Shown here one piece after another: positions 1-6,595 of a stretch of DNA of 10,390 nucleotides; positions within the stretch are counted from its first letter, which is position 1; the number at the start of each line of letters is the position of its first letter. The stretch is from Laceyella putida (lineage in GTDB: Bacteria; Bacillota; Bacilli; Thermoactinomycetales; Thermoactinomycetaceae). The notes under the pieces were generated by a model. The model saw only the letters and a program-made list of their open reading frames with translations, had not been told where the DNA came from and made no database searches. A program made the position numbers and the translations under genes. Location: contig NZ_JBHTBW010000041.1 of the NCBI RefSeq assembly GCF_042665195.1, forward strand, positions 1 through 10,390. Reading direction: 5' to 3'.

Positions 1-159
1 ATAGGTACGCCGCCCATATGGGTACATGCAACGATGTTGTAGAACTGTATGGGATGGGCTGATGAAACAGCCCTGAACTTGGAAGTTGTCCAAAGCAGAA
101 ATGGATTGAGGACATTCACTATCCAAGAATCCCACGGCTTCAGCCGTGTGGAGTCTCAA
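1..159 (+). mobile_element. Right end of an IS200/IS605-family element (tnpB-type), partial
   Basis: The segment ends in the arrangement typical of IS605/IS1341-type right ends: AAGAATCCCACGGC, a TTCA loop, GCCGTG, then TGGAGTCTCAA. The terminal hairpin pairs 133-138 with 143-148. A second perfect 6-bp hairpin (56-61 with 68-73, loop ATGAAA) lies upstream. TnpB itself is outside the window. The first 60 bases may carry its last codons, but all three frames close early and none shows a recognisable TnpB C-terminus. The element end is placed at 159, after TCAA. Identification rests on the terminal motif only. No tnpA or left end is visible, so it may be a solo tnpB element or a remnant. Confidence 0.75.
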
Positions 160-176
160 AATTGCATGTTCTTGCT
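1..176 (+). ncRNA. 3' part of a predicted TnpB omegaRNA (reRNA) scaffold plus guide
   Basis: In IS605-type elements the transposon right end is transcribed as the TnpB guide RNA: the scaffold ends at the TCAA boundary and the next roughly 16-20 nt of flanking DNA act as guide. Here the scaffold would end at 159 with the hairpins 56-73 and 133-148. The guide would begin at 160 with AATTGCATGTTCTTGC. The 5' end lies outside the window. This is inferred by family analogy; whether an active TnpB remains is unknown. Confidence 0.5.
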
Positions 177-424
177 GTTTATTAATTATTTCCTTTTATT
201 TCTTGATTTTTGCTAAGAGGAGCCAAAAGCTGTCCAATGGCATATCCTAATCTAATCATTGGGATTATTGAAAACCTAATGTTCGATGAAAGAAGAAGCT
301 TTTCCTTTATGAAGCCTTCCGATATCAACTATCGAAGGCTTCTTTAAATCCATCAGCCATACCTGCTAGTGCGATCTTCATCTTCTATTCGGCGATCCAG
401 TCATTTTATTTCGGCGTTGGCATG
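160..424. other. Intergenic stretch without a supported gene
   Basis: Between the IS605-type end and the terminator of the ABC operon no convincing gene is seen. It contains a 36-codon open frame (237-347) with a GAGGAG motif too far upstream (about 15 nt), which ends inside a terminator hairpin. It also holds an AT-rich run near 170-215 and one hairpin terminator, listed separately. Confidence 0.5.
311..347 (+). terminator. Hairpin terminator, plus strand
   Basis: GAAGCCTTC(C)GATA at 311-324 pairs with TATCGAAGGCTTC at 330-342, with one bulged base and a short loop, followed by a modest T stretch (TTTAAA). It reads correctly only on the plus strand, so it probably ends transcription coming from the IS605-type side. 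Confidence 0.6.
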
Positions 425-461
425 AAAAAAAGGCAGACGGCTTGGTCCGTCTACCTTTTTT
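425..461 (-). terminator. Rho-independent terminator of the ABC operon (bidirectional form)
   Basis: An A-tract and GGCAGACGG at 425-440 pair with CCGTCTACC and a T-tract at 446-461, with one mismatched position in the stem. Read on the minus strand, the stem is followed by seven U residues. It lies about 32 bases past the permease stop codon, so it ends the three-gene operon. The A/T flanks let it act on either strand. Confidence 0.85.
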
Positions 462-492
462 GATGTGATGAGAGGCTTGACGGCGGGGTCGC

Positions 493-1521
493 TTAAGCGT
501 TTTGCCTCTGAACATACATCAAGGCCAGGGCTCCGAGCAAAATGGCGCCTTTAACGATATCTTGTGCGTAATAAGGCACATTCAGCATGGTCAGCCCATT
601 GAGCAGGACGCCGATCAACACGGCGCCGATAAAAGTGCCGATGACATTCGGCTTGCCGGCTCCAAGCACGGAAAACCCGATAAATGCCGCGGATACCCCA
701 TCCATCAAGAGCGGAGCGCCGGCGGAGACCTGGCCAGTGCCGATGCGGGCAGCCAGTACGATTCCGGCGAGCGTGGCAAACAGCGCGCTTAACACATAGG
801 CATAGGTTCGATAACGGTTGACGGGTACGCCCGACAGACGGGCCGCTTCCCGGTTTCCTCCCGTCATGTACAGCAGTCTGCCAAAACGCGTGTGGTTGAG
901 GATGACATGGACGAGAGCGACAAGGATGAGAATGAAGATCACCGGAAAAGGGACATTCCCCAGTTCTCCCTGGCCGATGAATAAAAACGAGGGCAAAAAT
1001 TGACCCGGTGCGGTGGTTCCGTCGCCCAACGGCATATTGTTGTAAATGGAATAACCTTTGGTCCAGGTCAAATGCAACCCATTGATGATATACATCACGG
1101 CCAACGTGGCCAGCATATCGGGGATTTTGATTTTGACCACCAATAGAGCATTGAGTAAACCGATAATGATCCCAATGCAGAGAGGGACAAGGATGGCCGC
1201 CCATGTTTCCTGCCGGTACCAGACCAGCACGATCGCACTGGTGACGGTGGCGAGGCTGGCAGTTGAGCCGACGGACAGGTCAAACCCACCCACAATCAGG
1301 GAGAGGGTGATTCCGATGGAGAGCAAAGTGATGATGGAGATCGACCGCAAGATATCGGTGAAATTTTGATAAGTTAAAAACTTCTCGTTCGTTAAGCTGA
1401 AGACCAGGATTGTCAATAAGATCACCAGCAGCGTTCCATATCGGTGCAAAAAAGAGGCCGCCAGTCCGGTGGTTTGTTTTCCGTTTTTGAGTGTTTTCCG
1501 TTTATTGAGCGCTTGTTCCAT
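493..1521 (-). CDS. ABC sugar-type transporter permease (RbsC/BPD_transp_2 class)
   Basis: Integral membrane permease of a ribose-class ABC importer, 342 residues. It forms the channel for the substrate delivered by the lipoprotein encoded at 3001-4128 and is powered by the ATPase at 1502-3004. About eight to ten hydrophobic segments are visible. The family signature GGFDLSVGS lies at about residues 78-86 (GGIDLSVGS in RbsC), and a cytoplasmic NREAARLSGVPVNRYR loop fits the ATPase-contact loop. The start at 1521 is chosen because GGAGG lies just upstream, within the last codons of the ATPase gene. A longer frame from 1542 has no comparable site. The gene therefore overlaps the ATPase gene by 20 bases, suggesting coupled translation. 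Class is confident; the substrate cannot be read from the permease. The SAM riboswitch upstream of the operon argues for a methionine-cycle-related sugar. Confidence 0.93.
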   Translation of the reverse strand: MEQALNKRKTLKNGKQTTGLAASFLHRYGTLLVILLTILVFSLTNEKFLTYQNFTDILRSISIITLLSIGITLSLIVGGFDLSVGSTASLATVTSAIVLVWYRQETWAAILVPLCIGIIIGLLNALLVVKIKIPDMLATLAVMYIINGLHLTWTKGYSIYNNMPLGDGTTAPGQFLPSFLFIGQGELGNVPFPVIFILILVALVHVILNHTRFGRLLYMTGGNREAARLSGVPVNRYRTYAYVLSALFATLAGIVLAARIGTGQVSAGAPLLMDGVSAAFIGFSVLGAGKPNVIGTFIGAVLIGVLLNGLTMLNVPYYAQDIVKGAILLGALALMYVQRQNA

Positions 1522-3004
1522 AATAACCTCCTGTCGCTGCATGCATCAATTTTTCCATCGTCGCCTCTTCGTTTTTCCATTCGGAAACGAACTGCCCATG
1601 GTCCATGACGAGTATGCGGTCCGCGATGGTCAACAACTCGGAAAATTCACTGGTGAAGTAAATAATTCCCTTCCCTTGGCGGGCCAGTTCGCGGATCAGT
1701 TGAAAGACGTCTTCCTTGGCCCCGATATCGATGCCTTTGGTGGGTTCATCAAAAATAACCAAGTGGCTGTGGGTGTCCAGCCATTTGCCAATGGATACTT
1801 TCTGTTGATTTCCTCCGCTTAGCCGCCGCACCGAATGGAAGGGGGAGGGGGTTTTTATGCCCAAGCGCTCAATCAACCCTTCAGCGAACAAGATTTCTTT
1901 CCGCCGGTTAATCCAACCCTTGGGAGAAAGTTTTCGGATGCTGGGAAGTGTCAAATTTTGTACGACGGGGAAATCAACCAAAACGCCTTCTTTTCTCCGT
2001 TCTTCGGGAATCAAACAGATGCCCGCCCGAATCGCTTGTTGCGGATTTTGAATCGGGTGGGAGGTTCCCTTGATCGTCCACGTCCCGTCATGGGGGTCCG
2101 CCCCAAACAAAGCGCGGGCCGTTTCTGTTTTGCCTGCTCCAACCAGTCCCGCAATGCCCACGATTTCCCCTTCATAGACAGTGAGAGAGAGCGTTTGGCC
2201 GGTTGAGTGAACATGAAATTGGTTGATTTCCGCTAAGGGTTTGCCCAACTTTTTGTGTGGCGTGGCGGAGGAAGGAGAGAACGTTTTGCCGAGCATTGCG
2301 CGAATCATCTCTTCGTGTTCCATTTCGCTCGTGTTTTGGGTCGTGATGACCTTGCCGTCGCGCAGGATGGTCAACCGATCGGAAATGGTTTTGATTTCGT
2401 TTAAGCGGTGGGAAATGTAGACGATGCCGACACCGCGGTCCGTCAGTCGGCGGATGACTTGAAAGAGTGTGGCTGTTTCCACTTCACTCAAAGGCGCCGT
2501 CGGTTCGTCCAATATCAGGAACTTGACCTGACCGGCAATCGCCCGGGCGATCAGAATCATCTGCTTTTCGGCCAAGGTGCAGGATGAGACTAATTTGTCC
2601 ACAGCCAAATGGATGCCCACTTCCGAAAGGAGTGTTCGGGCCGTTTGTTTTCTCTTTTTCCAAGAAAAGAAGGAAGGGCCGTGCAGGCATTCGTCGATCG
2701 TTACATTTTCGGCCACGGAAAGGGTGGGGATGAGAGCGGTGTCCACCTCCTGCACCACGATGCTGATCCCTTCCCGCTTGGCGTCCATGGGTGAGCGGAT
2801 GTCCAGGTCACGCTCACCCAATCGAATCGATCCGTGATCTTTTTGAATGTCGCCTGACAGGATCTTCACCAACGTGCTTTTCCCGGCCCCGTTAACCCCG
2901 ATGAGGGCGTGGACTTCCCCGGGTTGAACCGAGAAGTCCACTTGGTGCAAGACGGGATGGTTATGAAATGATTTGGAGATTTGCTTTAATGTTAATGCCG
3001 TCAT
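1502..3004 (-). CDS. Tandem-domain ABC sugar-type importer ATPase (RbsA class)
   Basis: Cytoplasmic ATPase of 500 residues with two fused nucleotide-binding domains, the usual length and layout for RbsA/MglA/LsrA. Domain 1: Walker A GVNGAGKST (36-44), Q-loop Q85, a diverged signature SCTLAEKQ (141-148), Walker B LILDE (163-167) and switch H199. Domain 2: Walker A-like GLVGAGKTE (286-294), canonical signature LSGGNQQK (395-402) and Walker B LVIFDE (415-420), with no switch histidine in FTSEFSELL. One catalytically weaker half is normal in this family. The start at 3004 overlaps the stop of the binding-protein gene as ATGA, and a GAGG site lies about 11 bases upstream. The C-terminal codons contain the ribosome binding site and start of the permease gene. 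It is co-transcribed behind the SAM riboswitch. Confidence 0.95.
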   Translation of the reverse strand: MTALTLKQISKSFHNHPVLHQVDFSVQPGEVHALIGVNGAGKSTLVKILSGDIQKDHGSIRLGERDLDIRSPMDAKREGISIVVQEVDTALIPTLSVAENVTIDECLHGPSFFSWKKRKQTARTLLSEVGIHLAVDKLVSSCTLAEKQMILIARAIAGQVKFLILDEPTAPLSEVETATLFQVIRRLTDRGVGIVYISHRLNEIKTISDRLTILRDGKVITTQNTSEMEHEEMIRAMLGKTFSPSSATPHKKLGKPLAEINQFHVHSTGQTLSLTVYEGEIVGIAGLVGAGKTETARALFGADPHDGTWTIKGTSHPIQNPQQAIRAGICLIPEERRKEGVLVDFPVVQNLTLPSIRKLSPKGWINRRKEILFAEGLIERLGIKTPSPFHSVRRLSGGNQQKVSIGKWLDTHSHLVIFDEPTKGIDIGAKEDVFQLIRELARQGKGIIYFTSEFSELLTIADRILVMDHGQFVSEWKNEEATMEKLMHAATGGYYGTSAQ

Positions 3005-4128
3005 TTTTTATTCGCCTCTGTCAATTTTTTCATCCATGGGGAAGTTCCGGCATCGGATTGCCCCCATCCGTTTATCACCTTGCCAATATCCTTCATGGAA
3101 ACTTTCCGATCGGTGGGCAACCATCTTTTTTCCACCAAATGGGGTTGGATGCTGTACACTTGCGGTGTCGATTCACCGGCGATTTTTTGGTAAAGGAATC
3201 GAACCTGAAGCCGACCCACTTCTGCTGGGTCCGTCGCGGCGGTGGCCACCCAAGGGCTGTTGAGACTTTGCATGAATTGCAAATCTTCGTCGCTGAGATC
3301 AATGCCGTATACCTTGATTTCCGTTCGCCCCGCTTGTTGAATGGCGCGGGTCGCCCCTTTGGCAAACTCGTCCCAAGGCGCAAACACCGCGTCAATATCC
3401 CCTTTGTTGGGGTATTTTTTTAAAATTGCCTCCATTTGAGATTGCGTGTCCAGGGCCGTGTTGGAACTGGCGTTTCCGAAACGGGCCACTTCCTTGATAT
3501 GGGGATACCGTTTTTGAAAAGCTTCATAGATCACATTGCGGCGTTCCATCGGTGCAAAACCCCCCACCCAGATATACACGATCTCTCCTTTTCCGTTTAA
3601 ATCTTGGGTCATGGTGCGCAGGGAGTTCCAAGCTAGGCTGTAATCATCTTGGTCGATCACGGTGACGCCCGGAATGTCCAGATCACTGTCAAAGGAAACA
3701 ACCGGAATTCCGGCGGCCACCGCTTTTTTTACACTGGGCGCCAACGCGTCTGCTCGGCCATGGTCCAAGAGGATGCCATCCACTTTCTGGTTTACGGCGG
3801 TGTCAACATATGAGGCCATTTTCGACAGGTCATTGTCGGCGTTATATACTTGTACTTCTCCGCCGAACGCCTTGACTTGTTCGGTGACACCCGCTATATA
3901 TTGCGAAGAAAACGTGCCGATGGATAATTGAGTGATGGCCGCGATCTTTAACGGCTTGTTAACCTTGTTAGGAATCTCGCCAGAGGCGGCCGCAGGGGAT
4001 GTCGACTTTATCTGTCCCGCAGGATGGTTGTTTTTTTGCCGGGCGACGCGATCTTGCTCATTGGCGCAGCCGGCCACCAGGAGCGCAGCCGTCATCAGAA
4101 TGATCAAAAATGACTTGAAACTATTCAT
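3001..4128 (-). CDS. Ribose-class ABC transporter substrate-binding lipoprotein
   Basis: A 375-residue extracellular, lipid-anchored solute-binding protein of the type I periplasmic-binding (Peripla_BP_4/RbsB-like) fold. The signal peptide has basic K5, a hydrophobic core at 7-19 and lipobox LVAGC with the lipidated C21. A linker rich in A, S, P and N precedes the first beta strand (KPLKIAAITQ). Family-typical stretches are VDGILLDHG, GIPVVSFDSD and IDAVFAPWDE. The start at 4128 is set by AGGAGGAGGA just upstream; a frame extending to 4155 runs through that site and is rejected. It is first in a three-gene operon, 90 bases downstream of the SAM-riboswitch terminator. Substrate is unknown. The LsrB/RbsB class binds pentoses and AI-2, and the S-box control makes a methylthio-sugar or related salvage product the leading inference. 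Confidence 0.93.
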   Translation of the reverse strand: MNSFKSFLIILMTAALLVAGCANEQDRVARQKNNHPAGQIKSTSPAAASGEIPNKVNKPLKIAAITQLSIGTFSSQYIAGVTEQVKAFGGEVQVYNADNDLSKMASYVDTAVNQKVDGILLDHGRADALAPSVKKAVAAGIPVVSFDSDLDIPGVTVIDQDDYSLAWNSLRTMTQDLNGKGEIVYIWVGGFAPMERRNVIYEAFQKRYPHIKEVARFGNASSNTALDTQSQMEAILKKYPNKGDIDAVFAPWDEFAKGATRAIQQAGRTEIKVYGIDLSDEDLQFMQSLNSPWVATAATDPAEVGRLQVRFLYQKIAGESTPQVYSIQPHLVEKRWLPTDRKVSMKDIGKVINGWGQSDAGTSPWMKKLTEANKK

Positions 4129-4146
4129 GAAAAATCCTCCTCCTTT

Positions 4147-4174
4147 TTTTCCCATTTACTGAATGATGGGAAAA
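4147..4174 (-). repeat. Hairpin directly upstream of the binding-protein ribosome binding site
   Basis: TTTTCCCAT (4147-4155) and ATGGGAAAA (4166-4174) form a perfect 9-bp stem with a 10-nt loop. The stem ends about two or three bases from the AGGAGGAGGA site at about 4135-4145 on the minus strand. It may only set the mRNA 5' structure, or it may be a second layer of translational control beneath the riboswitch. Confidence 0.4.
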
Positions 4175-4217
4175 TGAATGATGTTCTTTTTATTGCGCAT
4201 GAGGGGGAGGTTGGCAT

Positions 4218-4245
4218 AAAAAAGAGCCCCTTCAATCAGAGGCTC
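4218..4245 (-). terminator. SAM-riboswitch expression-platform terminator
   Basis: On the minus-strand RNA, GAGCCUCU pairs with AGGGGCUC (8 bp including one U-G wobble, loop GAUUGA), followed by UUUUUU at 4223-4218. The 5' arm GCCUCU (4238-4243) is also complementary to AGAGGC at 4262-4267, part of the 3' side of aptamer helix P1. P1 plus terminator and the antiterminator are therefore mutually exclusive, the standard transcription-attenuation arrangement of S-boxes. Confidence 0.9.
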
Positions 4246-4263
4246 GGAACACGATTTCCTTGC

Positions 4264-4420
4264 CTCTTATCTCGCAAAACAAACGTTTTTGCAGGATTTA
4301 GCACCGTGCCTTGCGCGGCTGTTCACCGCGGCCCCTTACGGAGTGCCCCATTTCACAATGGTATTACAGTCGGTTGCTGGGCTTCATCGGGCCATTCCCT
4401 CCACCTTCTCGCAATAAGAG
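4264..4420 (-). ncRNA. SAM-I (S-box) riboswitch aptamer
   Basis: Read on the minus strand the segment shows the S-box core in order: P1 5' strand CUCUUAU (4420-4414), GAGAAGGUGGAGGGA, UGGCCCGAUGAAGCCC with the kink-turn GAUGA, AGCAACC, a GC-rich P3 hairpin region, GGUGCUAAAUCCUGCA and the P1 3' strand AUAAGAG (4270-4264). P1 pairs perfectly over 7 bp. Binding of S-adenosylmethionine stabilises P1, frees the downstream terminator and switches the operon off. When SAM is scarce the 3' P1 strand pairs with the terminator arm and transcription continues into the binding-protein, ATPase and permease genes. No methionine gene is adjacent; the controlled unit is the ABC importer. Confidence 0.95.
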
Positions 4421-4439
4421 ACTTCAACGTATGCAATTG

Positions 4440-4468
4440 TTTAAATCAATTAATCCGATAAATAATAA
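4440..4468 (-). promoter_or_regulatory. Possible promoter for the riboswitch operon
   Basis: On the minus strand, TTATTA (4468-4463), a 17-base spacer and TTTAAA (4445-4440) give a weak sigma-A-like promoter that would start RNA about 10-15 bases before helix P1. The hexamers are poor matches, so the call rests mainly on position. The -35 part overlaps a perfect palindrome. Confidence 0.3.
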
Positions 4469-4482
4469 CGGATATTATTTAT
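4458..4482. repeat. Perfect 10-bp inverted repeat, candidate operator
   Basis: ATAAATAATA (4458-4467) and TATTATTTAT (4473-4482) are exact inverted repeats around a 5-base centre ACGGA. The arms are pure A/T, so some chance occurrence is expected in AT-rich DNA. It overlaps the only promoter candidate for the SAM-riboswitch operon, which would suit a repressor site. Confidence 0.4.
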
Positions 4483-4669
4483 TAGTGAAATGATAATGCC
4501 TGCAAATTAAAATGTCAATGACCTTTGCCTGTTCCCGTGACAAGGAAAAGGTTCCTGTTCGTCCAACCATCACTTCACTGGTTGCCGACTTGGCGCGGCG
4601 GCCCCCGTCTTTACCCAACGCGGAGACTTTCCCTATGGCCTGCTCCGAGGGGAGGGAGAAAATGAAAAA

Positions 4670-4718
4670 AGCCTATATTCTTATAACGTGATCGTTATGA
4701 AGATAGGCTGTTTGTTTT
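4670..4718 (+). terminator. Long hairpin with T-rich tail, terminator-like
   Basis: AGCCTAT (4670-4676) pairs with ATAGGCT (4703-4709), and ATAACG (4683-4688) pairs with CGTTAT (4693-4698) around a TGAT loop, with an internal loop between. GTTTGTTTTT follows, so it reads as a plus-strand terminator. No established gene lies upstream on this strand, so the transcript it would end is unknown. Confidence 0.5.
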
Positions 4719-4719
4719 T

Positions 4720-4748
4720 GGGGACCGCTTGATTATGGGCAGGTCCCC
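4720..4748. repeat. GGGGACC / GGTCCCC inverted repeat
   Basis: A perfect 7-bp stem (4720-4726 with 4742-4748) encloses a 15-nt loop, immediately after the previous hairpin. The T content downstream is weak (GTTTG), so it may be a back-up terminator or an operator-like element. Confidence 0.4.
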
Positions 4749-4765
4749 GTTTGTCAGGAATGATC

Positions 4766-4935
4766 TTACTTGATTTGTTAATATTATTTTCATTTTATTA
4801 ATAAATACTTAATTATCCATGTTTTTATCATAAATTGGTATAACAAAATTACTTTACTTTATTGTGTTGAATGAATAAAATCAAATATATTCATTTATCG
4901 GTATAATTATTCACTTTGTTTCGAAGGAGGAAATC
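4766..4935 (+). promoter_or_regulatory. AT-rich upstream region of the peptide-binding gene
   Basis: About 150 bases of very AT-rich DNA precede the gene at 4936. A perfect -10 hexamer TATAAT lies at 4902-4907, but no good -35 sits 16-18 bases upstream. Another -10-like TATAAC lies at 4839-4844. An inverted repeat AATGAATA (4870-4877) / TATTCATT (4888-4895) sits just upstream of TATAAT and could bind a regulator. GGAGGAAAT at about 4925 is the ribosome binding site. The exact promoter is not resolved. Confidence 0.35.
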
Positions 4936-6582
4936 ATGCGGATAAAGGGCTTTTTAACCATCTTTGTTGTCATGTTGGCCATGTCTTTATTAACTTCCTG
5001 TAGCATTCCGTGGATCGATTCCCAAGAGGGCCCTTCCGAAAACAAAATATTGCGCATTACTGAAAGCAATCAGATTTCCAGCTTGGACAGCGCCAAGTAT
5101 GTGGATATCGTTTCTTGGAACGTCTTGTACAACGTGAATGAAGGATTGATGCGACTGGGACCGAACAATCGCCTCGTCAACGGAATGGCCGAAGAGGTGA
5201 AGATCAGCCCGGACAAAAAAACGTACACGTTCAAATTGCGTGATGACGCTGAATGGAGTGACGAAGAGCCGGTGACGGCGCATGATTTTGAATACGCCTG
5301 GAAGCGGGCGTTAGACCCGAAAACCAAATCGGAGTACGCCTATATTCTTTATCCCATCGCCGGTGCGGAGGAATACAACAAAGGCACCGGATCGGCAAGT
5401 CAAGTGAAAGTGAAGGCGCTTGATGAAAAAACGCTGGAGGTGCGGTTGAAACAACCGGAACACCACTTTTTGAGCTTGACCACGCAATCCACCTATTTTC
5501 CGCTACGAAAAGACATTGTGGAAAAGTATAAGGATGAGTACACAAAAACCCCGGACAAAATGGTTTATAACGGTCCGTTCATCATCCAATCCATCACGCC
5601 GACACAAGTGACTTTGGTCAAAAATGAAACCTATTGGGACCGGGATACCGTTCAGCTTCAACAGGTTGACGTGGTCGTCCAGGCGGAAACGTCCAAAAGG
5701 ATCAATCTGTACAATGCCGGAGAGGCTGACACGACCAAAATCGATTCCGAGTTTGTTTACGCCTATAAGCAAACCAAGGATTATACTAACCTGGAATTGG
5801 CTTCTTCCCAATATTTGCTGATGAACGAAACCAAATCATTTTTCAAGAATGCGAATATCCGGCGCGCGATCAGCTTGGCGGTCGACCGCAACGAAATCGT
5901 GGAAACCGTATTGAAAGATGGATCCAAACCGGCAGGGGCGTTGATTCCGCCCGCCATGACAGAAGGGGCCCAATCTTTCCGCAAGCTTGCCGGCGGGGAG
6001 ATTGTCAAGCACGATACGGCCTTGGCCCAGGCGTATTTCAATAAAGGCTTGAAGGAATTGGGCTTGTCCCGCCCGCCGGATTCCATTGTCATGCTTTGTT
6101 TTAACGATCAGCGGAGCAATGTGGCCATTTCCATCAAAGAGCAATTGAAAGAAAAGTTGGGGTTGGAGATCAAGTTGAATGCCCTTCCCCGGAAAAACAA
6201 AGTGGCTTATGAACTGAAAGGCGAGTTTGACATGACCATGTCCAGCTGGTTCGCCGATTACAGCGATCCGATTGGCTTCTTGGAAATATGGACAGCCAAC
6301 TCCAAGCTGAACTATATGAAATTTAAAAACCCGACTTTTGACCAACTGATCAAAAAGGCCAAATCAACCACGTCGCAAAAAGAGAAGACAGACACGATGA
6401 TTCAAGCGGAAAAACTTCTTGTCGGCACGGGTTCGGGCCAACAGGCGGCGATTGTTCCCCTGTACTATGAAGTGAACTCCTTTTTGCAAAAACCGTATGT
6501 GAAGAATCTGCATCGCCATCCGTATGGGGCGGAATATGACCTCAAATGGGCATCCATCGGCGACAAAGCAGAAAGCCAATAG
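4936..6582 (+). CDS. OppA/DppE-type oligopeptide ABC transporter binding lipoprotein
   Basis: A 548-residue extracellular lipoprotein of the SBP_bac_5 (family 5 solute-binding) group that captures oligopeptides for an Opp/Dpp importer. The signal peptide has R2 and K4, a hydrophobic core at 6-19 and lipobox LLTSC with lipidated C22. Family hallmarks follow: DKKTYTFKLRDDAEWSDEEP, VTAHDFEYAWKRALDPKTKS and YILYPIAGAEEYNKG in the N-terminal lobe, NGPFIIQSITP near the hinge, and NIRRAISLAVDRNEIVE in the second lobe. Length is normal for the family. The start is fixed by GAAGGAGGAAATC just before the ATG. No opp permease or ATPase gene is adjacent and a terminator follows, so this is a single-gene orphan binding protein that must share a transporter encoded elsewhere, or serve in peptide sensing. 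Peptide specificity cannot be told. Confidence 0.95.
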   Translation: MRIKGFLTIFVVMLAMSLLTSCSIPWIDSQEGPSENKILRITESNQISSLDSAKYVDIVSWNVLYNVNEGLMRLGPNNRLVNGMAEEVKISPDKKTYTFKLRDDAEWSDEEPVTAHDFEYAWKRALDPKTKSEYAYILYPIAGAEEYNKGTGSASQVKVKALDEKTLEVRLKQPEHHFLSLTTQSTYFPLRKDIVEKYKDEYTKTPDKMVYNGPFIIQSITPTQVTLVKNETYWDRDTVQLQQVDVVVQAETSKRINLYNAGEADTTKIDSEFVYAYKQTKDYTNLELASSQYLLMNETKSFFKNANIRRAISLAVDRNEIVETVLKDGSKPAGALIPPAMTEGAQSFRKLAGGEIVKHDTALAQAYFNKGLKELGLSRPPDSIVMLCFNDQRSNVAISIKEQLKEKLGLEIKLNALPRKNKVAYELKGEFDMTMSSWFADYSDPIGFLEIWTANSKLNYMKFKNPTFDQLIKKAKSTTSQKEKTDTMIQAEKLLVGTGSGQQAAIVPLYYEVNSFLQKPYVKNLHRHPYGAEYDLKWASIGDKAESQ

Positions 6583-6595
6583 CGACATGATGGGC

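Larger units (their letters stand above)
4483..4765. other. Unassigned GC-rich island with stacked hairpins
   Basis: No known gene or RNA family is recognised here. From about 4515 to 4665 the base composition rises sharply against AT-rich flanks. Two short frames look codon-like but match nothing known: plus 4518-4691 (57 codons, no ribosome binding site at its start) and a minus frame of about 65 codons closing near 4460 with no good start. A local hairpin (CAACCA...TGGTTG, about 4566-4587) lies within. Near the right side, AGGGGAGGGAG precedes ATG at 4662, giving a 9-codon frame (MKKAYILIT) that runs into the hairpin at 4670-4709. It could be a decayed gene, an unrecognised structured RNA or a leader. 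Confidence 0.35.

Noticed and set aside
237..347. 36-codon plus-strand frame after the IS605-type end
   Set aside because: The GAGGAG motif is about 15 bases from the ATG, the product resembles nothing known and the stop lies inside a terminator hairpin. Chance is the simpler explanation.
502..1369. Several plus-strand open frames of 60-103 codons opposite the permease gene
   Set aside because: They are antisense shadows of a clear membrane-protein gene, with no ribosome binding sites and no recognisable domains. The same applies to the plus-strand frames opposite the ATPase and binding-protein genes.
4129..4155. Nine-residue N-terminal extension of the binding protein
   Set aside because: It would be translated through the AGGAGGAGGA ribosome binding site and would spoil the normal lipoprotein signal peptide that begins at 4128.
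4174..4461. 95-codon plus-strand frame opposite the riboswitch
   Set aside because: It overlaps the whole SAM-I aptamer and terminator on the opposite strand, which fully explain the conserved sequence, and it has no ribosome binding site.
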